A DNA stretch of 64,000 bases from Sphingobacterium sp. PCS056. Its GTDB lineage: Bacteria; Bacteroidota; Bacteroidia; Sphingobacteriales; Sphingobacteriaceae. Shown piece after piece: positions 53,011 to 62,528 of the stretch (position 1 is its first letter; each line of letters starts with the position of its first letter). A program made the position numbers and the translations under genes. The notes beneath the pieces were generated by a model that saw only the letters and a list, made by a program, of their open reading frames with translations, did not search any database and was not told the origin of the DNA. The DNA is taken from the NCBI RefSeq assembly GCF_023273895.1, contig NZ_CP096883.1, positions 4,464,001-4,528,000 of the forward strand. The letters are read 5' to 3'.

Positions 53011-53787
53011 TTATAATTCTCGCTCTACCCCTAAACCAAACAAAGCAAAATCATATTTAACAGGATCAAGGGGATCCAATTTTCTTAAATTGGCAGTCAA
53101 CTCCAATGCTGTTTTCCAATTTACTTTATCTAAGGTAATCAATCCGAATTTTCGGGCTACGCGTTCTACATGAAGATCACAGGGACAAATGAGATCTTTT
53201 TGATTCAGTCGCTTCCAAATTCCAAAATCTACACCTTTATCATCGTCACGTACCATCCAACGCAGAAACATATTGATCCTTTTTACAGTTGATTTTTGAA
53301 TGGGCGAACTGATATGCTTTCTTGTTCTTAATGGATAATCGGGAAGCGAGAAAAAATAATTTTTAAACTCATCTAATGACTTCTCCAGAATAATCTCATC
53401 GGCATGTTCCTGACCAACTAAAAATGCATCTTCTAAAGATGGAAAATGGTTATAATGATAGCGAAAAAACTGAATAAAATACAAAAGATCGGTATCATTA
53501 AAGGTGCGATGCTTAAATCCGAGCACTTGCTTAAGATCGATTTCTTGATGATTCATGATAAAATCATGTGGACTTCCATCCATGCGCTCAATCAGCTCTG
53601 TGCATTTATTAATAATCGTTTTACGCTGCCCCCATGCTAATACAGCTGCTATAAATCCCATAATTTCAATATCTTCTTGCTTTTGAAAACGATGGGGAAT
53701 AGAGATGGGATCATGAGTTATAAAATGGGGTTGATTATATTCTTCAACTTTTTTATCTAGAAAATCCTTAATATTAAAATCTGCCAT
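53011..53787 (-). CDS. TIGR02757 family protein (DUF2400)
   Basis: 258 residues. FITHDPISIPHRF, then DIEIMGFIAAVLAWGQR and NMFLRWMVRDDDKGVDFGIW fit TIGR02757, a helical family related to HhH-GPD base-excision glycosylases; no activity is proven. It sits downstream of the cystathionine gene but a strong terminator separates them. Confidence 0.9.
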   Translation of the reverse strand: MADFNIKDFLDKKVEEYNQPHFITHDPISIPHRFQKQEDIEIMGFIAAVLAWGQRKTIINKCTELIERMDGSPHDFIMNHQEIDLKQVLGFKHRTFNDTDLLYFIQFFRYHYNHFPSLEDAFLVGQEHADEIILEKSLDEFKNYFFSLPDYPLRTRKHISSPIQKSTVKRINMFLRWMVRDDDKGVDFGIWKRLNQKDLICPCDLHVERVARKFGLITLDKVNWKTALELTANLRKLDPLDPVKYDFALFGLGVEREL

Positions 53788-53800
53788 TACACTAAAATAA

Positions 53801-53847
53801 AAACCATCAGTTTCCTCTAATAAAGAATATCAGAAGAAACTGATGGT
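53801..53847 (-). terminator. Terminator of the cystathionine gamma-lyase/synthase gene
   Basis: A perfect 12-bp stem, ACCATCAGTTTC (53803-53814) and GAAACTGATGGT (53836-53847); on minus TTTTATTTT follows. Confidence 0.85.
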
Positions 53848-53868
53848 CATAACCTTTTTAATCTATAA

Positions 53869-55014
53869 TTATACTAGAGCTTGCTCAAGATCTGCGATCA
53901 AGTCATCAGCATCTTCTATTCCTACAGAGATACGGATCAGATTGTCCACGACACCAACTTTTTCTCGTGTTTCTTTTGGAATTGATCCATGTGTCATCGT
54001 TGCTGGATGATTGATCAAAGACTCTACGCCTCCTAAAGATTCAGCGAGGGTAAATACTTTAAATTGTGAAGCGATACGGAAAGTTTCTTTTAGATCGGCA
54101 CCTTTTAACACAATAGATATCATACCACCAAAATCACGCATTTGTTTTTTAGCAATATCATGTCCAGGATGATCTTCGAAACCTGGCCAGTAAATTTTCT
54201 CAATTTTAGGATGGCTTTTTAAGTACTCCGCAACTTGACGTCCATTGGCACAATGTGCTTCCATACGCAGATGTAAAGTCTTGATACCACGAAGTGCTAA
54301 AAAAGAATCCTGAGGACCAGGAGTTCCACCTACAGCGTTATAATAAAAGAACAATTGTTTATATAGCTCTTCATCATTCATGACTAATGCTCCCATAACC
54401 ACATCTGAGTGACCATTGATATACTTTGTTGCCGAATGCATAACGATATCAGCCCCCATATCCAAAGGATTTTGTAAATATGGAGAGGCAAAGGTATTAT
54501 CGACAACATAAAGCACCTTCTTCTCTTTAGCAACTTGACCTATTGCTTCGACATCTGCAATCTTCAATGTTGGATTGGTTGGTGTTTCTACCCAGATTAA
54601 TTTAGTCTTATCCGAGATTGCTGATCGTACTGCATCGACGTCTGAGGTATTGACAAATTTGAAAGTTATACCATAAGCTTCGTATACTTTGGTAAAGATT
54701 CGGTAAGAACCGCCATATAAATCGTCACCTGTCACGACTTCGTCTCCCGGTTTCAATAAACGCAACACGCAATCTGTTGCTGCCATACCGCTTGAAAAAG
54801 CTAAGCCATACTGACCATTTTCTAAAGCAGCTAAACAATCTTCCAATGCTTTACGTGTTGGGTTTGTTCCTCTCGAATATTCATATCCCTTGTGTTCGCC
54901 AGGAGATGCTTGTTGATAGGTAGAGGTTTGATATATTGGAGTCATCACCGCACCCGTTGTTGGATCCGATTGTTGACCAGCATGAATTGCTTTCGTTGCA
55001 AATTTATATGCCAT
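53869..55014 (-). CDS. Cystathionine gamma-synthase/lyase family PLP enzyme
   Basis: 381 residues of the Cys/Met-metabolism PLP family. PLP-Lys197 is in SATKYINGH, with YEYSRGTNPTR and GMAAT for phosphate binding. MAYKFATKAIHAGQ at the N-terminus and EADDL-type C-terminus resemble cystathionine gamma-synthase/lyases of this phylum; synthase versus lyase cannot be settled by sequence. No riboswitch seen upstream. Confidence 0.92.
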   Translation of the reverse strand: MAYKFATKAIHAGQQSDPTTGAVMTPIYQTSTYQQASPGEHKGYEYSRGTNPTRKALEDCLAALENGQYGLAFSSGMAATDCVLRLLKPGDEVVTGDDLYGGSYRIFTKVYEAYGITFKFVNTSDVDAVRSAISDKTKLIWVETPTNPTLKIADVEAIGQVAKEKKVLYVVDNTFASPYLQNPLDMGADIVMHSATKYINGHSDVVMGALVMNDEELYKQLFFYYNAVGGTPGPQDSFLALRGIKTLHLRMEAHCANGRQVAEYLKSHPKIEKIYWPGFEDHPGHDIAKKQMRDFGGMISIVLKGADLKETFRIASQFKVFTLAESLGGVESLINHPATMTHGSIPKETREKVGVVDNLIRISVGIEDADDLIADLEQALV

Positions 55015-55053
55015 ATTTTTTACTATTTATGTTAATTCTGAAAAGTAAATTTA

Positions 55054-55839
55054 TTAAAAATCTAACGGAGATTTGTATTTAAAAGTATAATTCAAGTCAT
55101 TTTGCAAACGCGCTGATCGTACAATTTTTTGAAATGATGCGCTATCATGGAAAGCACTGGGCAAATCAAAGCCATATTTTTTTGCCGATGCTTCAATGAC
55201 ATCTTTTTTTGAGGGATGAAGCGGGCATACCACATTATATATCGCATAGGTTAAGGGGGTCACAAACCCCAAACTGATAATCCTAGCAACATCTTCTAAA
55301 TGGATAAAGTTAGCGAGTTGCCCTCCTGTTGTACAGATCTTATTTGCAAAATACTTAGCAAATATGCGATTTAGACCAAACAAGCCTCCTAAACGGAAAA
55401 CATGTGTTCTTGGAAATTGACCAATGGCTTTTTCTGCTAGCAATAATTTTTCCTGCAGCTCATTTTCTGCAAAAGTATCTTCCATAATTTCTTTGGACAC
55501 ATCGGGATATATTCCGGTAGAACTTAAGAATATAATTTTTTTATACGTTAGCGTCGATAACGATTGAGCTACATGGAAAAACCGATGAGTTAATTGTTCG
55601 ATTGTTGATTTACTTGATGCCGGAATACTCACTAAAATATAATCAAAGTCAATTGGCAGATCATCTGGAAGTGTAGCAGATTTGTCAAAATTGTGTGTAA
55701 ATACAAAAATACCATCGGAGCGTAACCGATGGTATTTTTCATCTGTAGTCGTTGATGCCCAGACCTCATGTCCTTCGTTCAACCACAACTTAGCAACAAA
55801 CTCCCCTACCCATCCACATCCTAATATAAGATAACGCAT
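55054..55839 (-). CDS. NAD(P)-binding atypical SDR, YeeZ-like
   Basis: 261 residues. Rossmann start ILGCGWVGEFVAK (4-16) and a YeeZ-like plan: SSTGIYPD near 105 and RLGGLFG near 148, i.e. an extended-SDR relative without a clear YxxxK. Substrate unknown. It follows proS by 18 bp, so they are co-transcribed. Confidence 0.85.
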   Translation of the reverse strand: MRYLILGCGWVGEFVAKLWLNEGHEVWASTTTDEKYHRLRSDGIFVFTHNFDKSATLPDDLPIDFDYILVSIPASSKSTIEQLTHRFFHVAQSLSTLTYKKIIFLSSTGIYPDVSKEIMEDTFAENELQEKLLLAEKAIGQFPRTHVFRLGGLFGLNRIFAKYFANKICTTGGQLANFIHLEDVARIISLGFVTPLTYAIYNVVCPLHPSKKDVIEASAKKYGFDLPSAFHDSASFQKIVRSARLQNDLNYTFKYKSPLDF

Positions 55840-55857
55840 GAGAAAGTGATTTATAGA

Positions 55858-57330
55858 TTAATATGCTTTCGCAAATAAAACTCTTTTTGTTGATGGCTTA
55901 CCTGTGAAAATACAGATACCAGCTTCTTCTTTGGCATCCAAAGGAATACAGCGGATGGTAGCTTTCGTTTCTTCTTTAACAAGTTTCTCCGTTTCTACTG
56001 TTCCGTCCCAATGACAGGAAATAAAACCAGCTTTGGTTTCTAATACTTCTTTAAATTCATCATACGAATTTACTTCTGTAATATGAGAATCTCTATAATC
56101 TAGTGCTTTCTTAAAAATGTTTTCTTGAATTTCATTCAATAAGCGCTCAATTCTGTCACCTAAACCATCTTGTTCAACAGTTTCTTTTGTTTGTGTATCA
56201 CGTCTTGCTAATTCAACAGTTCCATTTTGCATATCACGGGCTCCGATCGCCACACGCAGTGGCACACCTTTCAGCTCCCACTCTGCAAATTTGAATCCTG
56301 GTCTTTGCGTATCGCGGTCATCATATTTCACAGAAATATTTTTACTTTTTAATTCTGTAGACAGGGCATCGATAAACGTATCGATGGCTTGTTTTTCTTC
56401 TGCAGTTTTAAAAATTGGAACGACTACGACTTGAATCGGTGCTAACATGGGTGGTAATACCAAACCTTGATCATCCGAGTGCGCCATAACCAAAGCTCCC
56501 ATTAGACGGGTAGAAACACCCCAAGATGTTGCCCACACATGCTCTAGTTTACCTTCTCTAGAAGTAAATTTAACATCAAAGGCTTTTGCAAAGTTTTGAC
56601 CAAGAAAATGTGAAGTACCAGCTTGCAAAGCTTTACCATCTTGCATCAATGATTCGATACAGTACGTATCAATTGCTCCTGCAAAACGTTCATTTTCTGT
56701 TTTACGGCCGCGAATAACAGGTACACCTAAATAGTTCTCAACGAAGTCACCATATACGTGAAGCATTTTTTCTGTTTCTTCAATTGCTTCTTCTTGTGTA
56801 GCATGGGCTGTATGACCTTCTTGCCATAGAAATTCTGTCGTCCGTAAGAATAGTCTTGTACGCATTTCCCAACGTACCACATTGGCCCATTGGTTGACTA
56901 AGATCGGAAGATCACGATAAGATTCGATCCAACCGCGGTAAGTGTTCCAAATAATCGTTTCTGAAGTTGGTCTAACAATTAGTTCTTCTTCTAATTTAGC
57001 ATCTTCATCTACAATAATATTTCCATGACCATCATTTTTTAAACGGTAATGTGTTACGACAGCGCATTCAGTTGCAAAACCTTCAACGTGTGAAGCCTCT
57101 TTCGAAAAAAATGACTTAGGGATGAACAAAGGAAAATAAGCATTACTGTGTCCAGTATCTTTAAATTTTTTATCCAAAACGGCTTGCATACGCTCCCAAA
57201 TAGCGTATCCATATGGCTTAATTACCATACAACCTCTTACTGCAGCGTATTCTGCCAAGTCAGCCTTGATCACAAGGTCATTATACCATTGTGAATAGTC
57301 TTCTTCACGACTTGTTATACCTTTACCCAT
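55858..57330 (-). CDS. proS: Prolyl-tRNA synthetase (archaeal/eukaryotic type, ProS type 3)
   Basis: 490 residues, the short ProRS without the editing insertion. Class II motifs: FPLFIPKSFF (near motif 1), RPTSETIIWNTYRGWI with RLFLRTTEFLWQEGHTAH (motif 2) and the GSR-type motif 3 region GVSTRLMGALVM; anticodon domain and the Zn-type C-terminal domain follow. It ends in KAY, the C-terminal Tyr typical of type 3. Confidence 0.95.
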   Translation of the reverse strand: MGKGITSREEDYSQWYNDLVIKADLAEYAAVRGCMVIKPYGYAIWERMQAVLDKKFKDTGHSNAYFPLFIPKSFFSKEASHVEGFATECAVVTHYRLKNDGHGNIIVDEDAKLEEELIVRPTSETIIWNTYRGWIESYRDLPILVNQWANVVRWEMRTRLFLRTTEFLWQEGHTAHATQEEAIEETEKMLHVYGDFVENYLGVPVIRGRKTENERFAGAIDTYCIESLMQDGKALQAGTSHFLGQNFAKAFDVKFTSREGKLEHVWATSWGVSTRLMGALVMAHSDDQGLVLPPMLAPIQVVVVPIFKTAEEKQAIDTFIDALSTELKSKNISVKYDDRDTQRPGFKFAEWELKGVPLRVAIGARDMQNGTVELARRDTQTKETVEQDGLGDRIERLLNEIQENIFKKALDYRDSHITEVNSYDEFKEVLETKAGFISCHWDGTVETEKLVKEETKATIRCIPLDAKEEAGICIFTGKPSTKRVLFAKAY

Positions 57331-57507
57331 ATTATTTATTTCAAAAATTATTGTAACATTGTGATTAAGAATTCCGTCTAATAAGCGAATGTCAGTTTTA
57401 AAAAGAAATATTTATTTATTTTTGAAAAACGATTAAACCCTTATCAGAAATCTGGGTCTAAGATAGTAAATTAGACTGTATTGTCGAACATAACGACTTA
57501 GTATATT

Positions 57508-58638
57508 ATGAAAAAAAATAGTTTTTTACTCGGCGCTATTGTGATTTCAGGAGCCCTAACATTAGGTTCTTGTACTACTAGCAGACAAATCACCCATAGT
57601 GATGATGTCTATAATAATAATGCCCAGGCAAGACAAGCTTACCAAAGTCCTGACTATTACTACACGGATGAAAGCGAAGTGAATCAAGGCCAAGATAATG
57701 GATATTATAGTGATGATTATTCTGATCAGGAATATGAGGAAGGAAGATATGAAGATTTGGAATATGCAAATCGAATCAATCGCTTCTATTATTCTTCTCC
57801 AGGAATGACGTACTTTGACCCTTTCTTTGATCCATGGTATGGTATGGGTATGGGTTACGGAGGTTGGTATGGTCCATCTTTTGGATTTGGTTACGGTGGC
57901 GGAGGTTGGTCATTGGGACTAGGTTTTGGCTTCGGTCATGGATGGGGGTATAATCCTTGGTATCCAGGATGGGGATACGGCGGCTATTGGGGCGGCGGAT
58001 ACGGCAATTATTGGGGTGGTGGATATGGTAATTATTGGGGTGGTGGATATGGTGCTCCTTATTGGGGGAACCACAGATCTCGTCAGTTAGCGTCTCGTAG
58101 CGTTTATCGCGACAACTATAATACACGTTCTGGATCTAACGGACGGTATAGTGATGCCGGCAGAACATCAGGACGTACACGCTCAAATACTGTTGTATCG
58201 AGAGATGCAAATGGTAGAATCAGTACGGTAGGTAGAACGCGTTCATCTGCTTCAAGCAATAATCCAAACGACACAAGAACAGGTAGAACACGTATCGGAT
58301 CAAGCAACACTAACCGTGGTGACTACAATAGTAACGGTGTGGGCAGAACAAGATCAACTCGCTCAGATAATTATGATAACAATACAAATGGCGGTGTAAG
58401 CAGAACGCGCTCAACAAGTACAAATAGAGCACAATATAACACACCGACAAGAAGTACAAGCAGAGATAACTACCAAGAATCAAGAACACGTAGTAGCGAA
58501 CCTGTACGTTCATCACAACCAACCATGAGAACGCAATCTAGTGGTGGTTTTAATAGCGGAGGTGGTGCAACACGTTCATCTGGAGGAGGCGGCGGTGGCG
58601 GCGCAACACGTAGCAGTGGCGGAGGACGTACAAGATAA
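57508..58638 (+). CDS. Gly/Tyr/Trp-rich, RTRS-repeat lipoprotein
   Basis: 376 residues. Lipobox LGSC puts the lipidated Cys at 22. Residues about 110-190 are built from GGYWGGGYGNY-like tandem repeats rich in Gly, Tyr and Trp; about 200-376 is rich in RTRS, SNTNR and Gly, ending in GGGGGGATRSSGGGRTR. Very positively charged and disordered. Such proteins recur in Bacteroidota as uncharacterised surface lipoproteins (old label: vitellogenin-like). An OmpP1-type porin follows. Confidence 0.82.
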   Translation: MKKNSFLLGAIVISGALTLGSCTTSRQITHSDDVYNNNAQARQAYQSPDYYYTDESEVNQGQDNGYYSDDYSDQEYEEGRYEDLEYANRINRFYYSSPGMTYFDPFFDPWYGMGMGYGGWYGPSFGFGYGGGGWSLGLGFGFGHGWGYNPWYPGWGYGGYWGGGYGNYWGGGYGNYWGGGYGAPYWGNHRSRQLASRSVYRDNYNTRSGSNGRYSDAGRTSGRTRSNTVVSRDANGRISTVGRTRSSASSNNPNDTRTGRTRIGSSNTNRGDYNSNGVGRTRSTRSDNYDNNTNGGVSRTRSTSTNRAQYNTPTRSTSRDNYQESRTRSSEPVRSSQPTMRTQSSGGFNSGGGATRSSGGGGGGGATRSSGGGRTR

Positions 58639-58650
58639 ATAAGATCAATA

Positions 58651-58684
58651 AAAAGAGTGATTGAGCCCAATTCAATCACTCTTT
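58651..58684 (+). terminator. Terminator of the Gly-rich lipoprotein gene
   Basis: A perfect 13-bp stem, AAAGAGTGATTGA (58652-58664) and TCAATCACTCTTT (58672-58684). It separates the lipoprotein from the porin gene 26 bp on. Confidence 0.85.
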
Positions 58685-58710
58685 CATTACTACTATAACA
58701 ATTAAACTAT

Positions 58711-60273
58711 ATGACTATTAAAAAAATACTTTTTGGAAGTGTACTAGCTATAGGTATGGTTGGCACTGCAAAAGCCCAGTATACGGAAGACGCTCTTTTA
58801 TTTTCTCAAGGAGATAATGGAGGAACAGCTCGTTTCAAGGCTATGGGTGGTGCATCAACAGCATTAGGTGGTGATATCAGTTCAATTACCGGCAACCCCG
58901 CTGGATTGGGTTTCTATAATCAATCTGATGCTTCGGCAACACTACGTTACCAATATAATAAAAACAAGGTAAACTACTTTGGTCGTAAAAGTGATAGTAA
59001 AACAGATAACTTCAATATAGATAATGGTGGTGTTGTATTTCACCTACCGACTGTCCGTTATGGTGGAGATCTAACAAAGGGTTGGTTAAACTTTAATGTT
59101 GGTATCGCCTACAACCGTACGAATCTTTTTGACAACAAATTAGATTACAGTGGAATAAACACCGATAATTCTATCACGCACGCCTATGCTGATCGAATGA
59201 TCGATACCGATGGTTCTGCTTGGTCAAATGACTTTTATCGTTCATTTATGTTTGAAGAAGCATATGACAAACAAGGAAAATTTTATTTTCCATTGGCAGA
59301 AGATAAAAATAGTGAACAACTTAATTCCGTATGGAGTAAAGGAGGAAAATCAGAAACAGCTTTATCTTTTGGTTCAAACTACAGTAATAAATTTTACATC
59401 GGTGCTACATTCAGTTTAACTGATTTTCGTTACGAAAAATCTGCTGTATTTACAGAATACGGTATGACAAAAACAGCAGCAGGTATCTCAGCTTTAAATC
59501 CAAATTCTGACTATCTAAAACCAGATAAGGAAGAATCTAAATTTGTAGATGTAGATTATGAATTGTTTGATCATTATGGTCAAGTAACACAAGGATCTGG
59601 TTTTGATTTCAAACTAGGAATGATCTATAAGCCCACGCCTTCACTTAGTTTAGGATTTACGGCTAAGACACCTACGTTCTTATCGATCACTGACGAATCT
59701 ACAGCGTACACTGACATCAACTATTTTAGACCTAATGAAGAAACTTCATTTTCGACTTTTAAATCTGACTATTACGACAGTTCTTACGACTACAATTTAC
59801 AAACTCCATACAAATTATCCGCAGGTGTAACTCAATATTTAGGAGCAGGTCTACTAACTGCTGAGGTAGAATTTGTGGATTATGCAAGTATGCGTTGGAG
59901 AGATGTCAATAGCAATAGAATAACAGAAAAACGTATGAATGATAATATCAAAGAAACTTATCAAGCAGCATTCAATGTACGCTTAGGTGGTGAGGTATTA
60001 TTTGATCAAACATTCAGCGGTAGAGCGGGTTTCAACTTTAATGGTAATCCTTATAAAAATGCGGACTATAAGACTTATGGTATCTCAGCAGGTGTAGGAG
60101 CCAAATTAGGCGGAGGTGTTTATCTTGACTTAACAGGCGTTTATAATGCCAATAATTATAAAGAGAGTCCTTATAAAATTACTTATGAAGGTGACTGGAA
60201 TACTGTCAGCCCACGTGCTGATATTAAAAACAGTAGAACGAACGTCATGTTAACAATAGGATCAAAGTTCTAA
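58711..60273 (+). CDS. Outer-membrane protein, OmpP1/FadL/TodX family
   Basis: 520 residues: signal peptide to AKAQ (22), then the FadL-type N-terminal hatch FKAMGGASTALGGDISSITGNPAG (in pattern) and a 14-strand barrel ending in the sorting Phe (LTIGSKF). Imports hydrophobic compounds across the outer membrane. The substrate is unknown. Both its transcript ends are defined by terminators. Confidence 0.9.
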   Translation: MTIKKILFGSVLAIGMVGTAKAQYTEDALLFSQGDNGGTARFKAMGGASTALGGDISSITGNPAGLGFYNQSDASATLRYQYNKNKVNYFGRKSDSKTDNFNIDNGGVVFHLPTVRYGGDLTKGWLNFNVGIAYNRTNLFDNKLDYSGINTDNSITHAYADRMIDTDGSAWSNDFYRSFMFEEAYDKQGKFYFPLAEDKNSEQLNSVWSKGGKSETALSFGSNYSNKFYIGATFSLTDFRYEKSAVFTEYGMTKTAAGISALNPNSDYLKPDKEESKFVDVDYELFDHYGQVTQGSGFDFKLGMIYKPTPSLSLGFTAKTPTFLSITDESTAYTDINYFRPNEETSFSTFKSDYYDSSYDYNLQTPYKLSAGVTQYLGAGLLTAEVEFVDYASMRWRDVNSNRITEKRMNDNIKETYQAAFNVRLGGEVLFDQTFSGRAGFNFNGNPYKNADYKTYGISAGVGAKLGGGVYLDLTGVYNANNYKESPYKITYEGDWNTVSPRADIKNSRTNVMLTIGSKF

Positions 60274-60318
60274 GGAGTTACTTTTATACAAAAAAAGCTT
60301 CTATTTTTAATGGAATAG

Positions 60319-60356
60319 AAATGCCCCAAAAAGCTAGACACTTTTTGGGGCATTTT
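60319..60356. terminator. Bidirectional terminator between porin and nfeD
   Basis: A perfect 15-bp stem, AAATGCCCCAAAAAG (60319-60333) and CTTTTTGGGGCATTT (60341-60355), with a T6 tail on plus and an A/T tail on minus. Confidence 0.92.
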
Positions 60357-60374
60357 TTATTATAATGGAAAGAC

Positions 60375-61724
60375 TTAAACTTGCTCTACTTTTCTTCTTA
60401 CGAATAAGTTATAGTTTTCATGTTTATCCACATAGATTTCTTCTCCTTCTTCAATAAAACCATCTAATGCGACAGCATCATACCACACCCCCTCAATCTC
60501 GATCTTACCTGAAGGACGTAATACTGTTTTTGCTATCCCCACCTTATTTAAGAGGTTGGATTTTAATATGGAAGAAGTGTACCCTTCTTCTGATTTTTGT
60601 TCTTCTTTCAGCACAAGACGTCTAAAAATAGGAGCTTTTAACAAACTCTTTCCAAATATAACCATCAATACGACAGATAGTATCATGGCTCCTATAACTA
60701 ATAAAAATGAATTGAATAACATACCTGGATAAGCGAGTTTAAAATCTAAAAAATCATTGGCAACGAGACTAAACGTCAGACCGCAAATAACGAAAATTAT
60801 TCCTAAAATCCCGGCAATTCCAAAACCAGGTATTATAAAAACTTCTAAAAAGAGAAGCACAAGACCAACGACAAAAATTGCTATTTCCCAATTGGCGGCT
60901 AAACCTTGTATGTAAAGCGGAGCAAAAAACAACAGCGCGGCTACAATGGCGACTGCAATGGCAAATCCTAATCCTGGCGCCTGCATTTCAGCATAGATAC
61001 CCCCTATGATCAACAAAATCAAAACTCCACTCACAGCTGGATTAATTAAAAAACTGATGATATGGTCGATTGTTCCTTTGCGATATACGGTCTCTTGCAC
61101 TTGATTTAAATTCAGATCCTTATAGATCATCTCCCGGTTGGCAACTTCTGCTTTTGCTAATCCAAATTTCACAGCTTCACTACTGGTCAATGTAAGTAAC
61201 TGACCATCTTTTTTGATATGAGGTAAAGAGACATTGGGATCAACAAATGATTCAGCTAATTGTGGATCACGCTTTTTAACTTCAGCAGTTGCGCGCATCA
61301 AACCCCGCATATAGGATTGGTATTTCTCAGGAAGCACCTCCCCTTTGGCATTCACCACGCTTGCTGCTCCAATACTGCCGCCCGGATGAATATAAATATA
61401 ATCACTGGCTAGGGAAATCAAAGCTCCCGCGGATGCCGCATTATTATTAATATAAACAATCGTTTTGATTTTAGAATCGAGTAATTTACTCCTTATCGAA
61501 TCTGCAAAATTTAAGGCACCACCATAGGTATTCAATTCCATTAATACATAATCTACCTTTTTACTCTGTGCACTGTCATAAACTTGCTTAACAGTACGCC
61601 AAGAACTTGGCCCTATATCATCCTTTAATTCAAATACATATACCTTTTGAGCAAAACTTGAGGAGAATAATACCAAGCTTAAAAAGACTGTTATTAAAAA
61701 TGATTTACTAATTTTGCTTTCCAT
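60375..61724 (-). CDS. NfeD-family membrane-bound serine protease
   Basis: 449 residues from ATG 61724, chosen because it yields a clean signal peptide (MESKISKSFLITVFLSLVLF, cut after FAQ) and because the longer frame to 61805 overlaps the divergent gene. ClpP-like domain: Ser in NNAASAGALISLA, then GGSIGAA. Three to four membrane helices follow, then the NfeD OB-fold (GKIEIEGVWYDAVAL...). It cleaves SPFH/stomatin-type partners in other species; the SPFH gene here is 49 kb away. Confidence 0.92.
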   Translation of the reverse strand: MESKISKSFLITVFLSLVLFSSSFAQKVYVFELKDDIGPSSWRTVKQVYDSAQSKKVDYVLMELNTYGGALNFADSIRSKLLDSKIKTIVYINNNAASAGALISLASDYIYIHPGGSIGAASVVNAKGEVLPEKYQSYMRGLMRATAEVKKRDPQLAESFVDPNVSLPHIKKDGQLLTLTSSEAVKFGLAKAEVANREMIYKDLNLNQVQETVYRKGTIDHIISFLINPAVSGVLILLIIGGIYAEMQAPGLGFAIAVAIVAALLFFAPLYIQGLAANWEIAIFVVGLVLLFLEVFIIPGFGIAGILGIIFVICGLTFSLVANDFLDFKLAYPGMLFNSFLLVIGAMILSVVLMVIFGKSLLKAPIFRRLVLKEEQKSEEGYTSSILKSNLLNKVGIAKTVLRPSGKIEIEGVWYDAVALDGFIEEGEEIYVDKHENYNLFVRRKVEQV

Positions 61725-61769
61725 AAATAAGATTATTAAAAAAATAAACGAGCGATTAATACATTTGCT

Positions 61770-62519
61770 ATGTCTAAATATACTATTTCTAACGCATTTT
61801 CTCAAACATTCAGATTTCCGATCTGGAAAATAGAAATAGATGAAAAGAGTAAATTAATCGCAATAGAGTGCCGTGATCCCCAAAATACCTTACCATATAT
61901 TAGTGTTATGGATTTTGATGGACTGGTGCATTTGGATCATTATATCTTGCCTGAAAAGGAATGGACATTGACCGCTATACAAGGTAAAAAAGTCATTTTG
62001 AAAAAAGTATCGGAAAATAGCCCGGTATCGCCAGGACTATGGATGATCGATTATACCAATCCTACTACGACCTCTTTGTTTCATCAGTATCAATATTTAG
62101 GTATACTGAATGGCTATATCCAAATGAGGCCCCAGCATATCACGTCTGGGTTTGAGCTCTACTTTTCACTTAAAGATCAGGAAGTGTTGACCAGCATACC
62201 AACAGAAATTAAACCTTTTGAAAATGATGTAGTCTTTCCACTGGAATTTAATGCTGAAAAACCTGGATTTTTGCAGCATTATCATAATGAAGATCTTTGG
62301 ATCAGTAAATGCCATGATCATTTTTTATGGTGTTTTCATGAAAAGCAGCAGGATAAATATATAGTCAGATTACTGATCTCCGATCAAAAACAGATTCTAG
62401 ATGAAGCAGTAATTATTCGGGATCTAGATTTAAAATTGGTGCAAATTTATTTTCAGATTGGGTGTCAGATTTTTCTTTTAACACACAATAAACAGGAATT
62501 TGTATCGTATTTAGTATAA
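61770..62519 (+). CDS. Uncharacterised DUF4905-like protein
   Basis: 249 residues, beta-rich (repeated W..D..N strands), no signal or membrane segments; from memory it fits DUF4905, a Sphingobacteriales family. A -7-like TACATTTG (61760-61767) lies only 2 nt before the ATG, too close unless the message is leaderless or starts elsewhere. It precedes the LysM gene by 9 bp in an operon. Confidence 0.65.
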   Translation: MSKYTISNAFSQTFRFPIWKIEIDEKSKLIAIECRDPQNTLPYISVMDFDGLVHLDHYILPEKEWTLTAIQGKKVILKKVSENSPVSPGLWMIDYTNPTTTSLFHQYQYLGILNGYIQMRPQHITSGFELYFSLKDQEVLTSIPTEIKPFENDVVFPLEFNAEKPGFLQHYHNEDLWISKCHDHFLWCFHEKQQDKYIVRLLISDQKQILDEAVIIRDLDLKLVQIYFQIGCQIFLLTHNKQEFVSYLV

Positions 62520-62528
62520 TTGTAAAAC

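Noticed and set aside
57776..58679. Several antisense frames opposite the Gly-rich lipoprotein gene
   Set aside because: They arise from the repeat codons on the real strand (His/Tyr/Pro-rich mirror) and have no promoters.
61725..61805. Longer N-terminus for the NfeD protein
   Set aside because: It overlaps the divergent gene and would bury the signal peptide; ATG 61724 gives a standard one.
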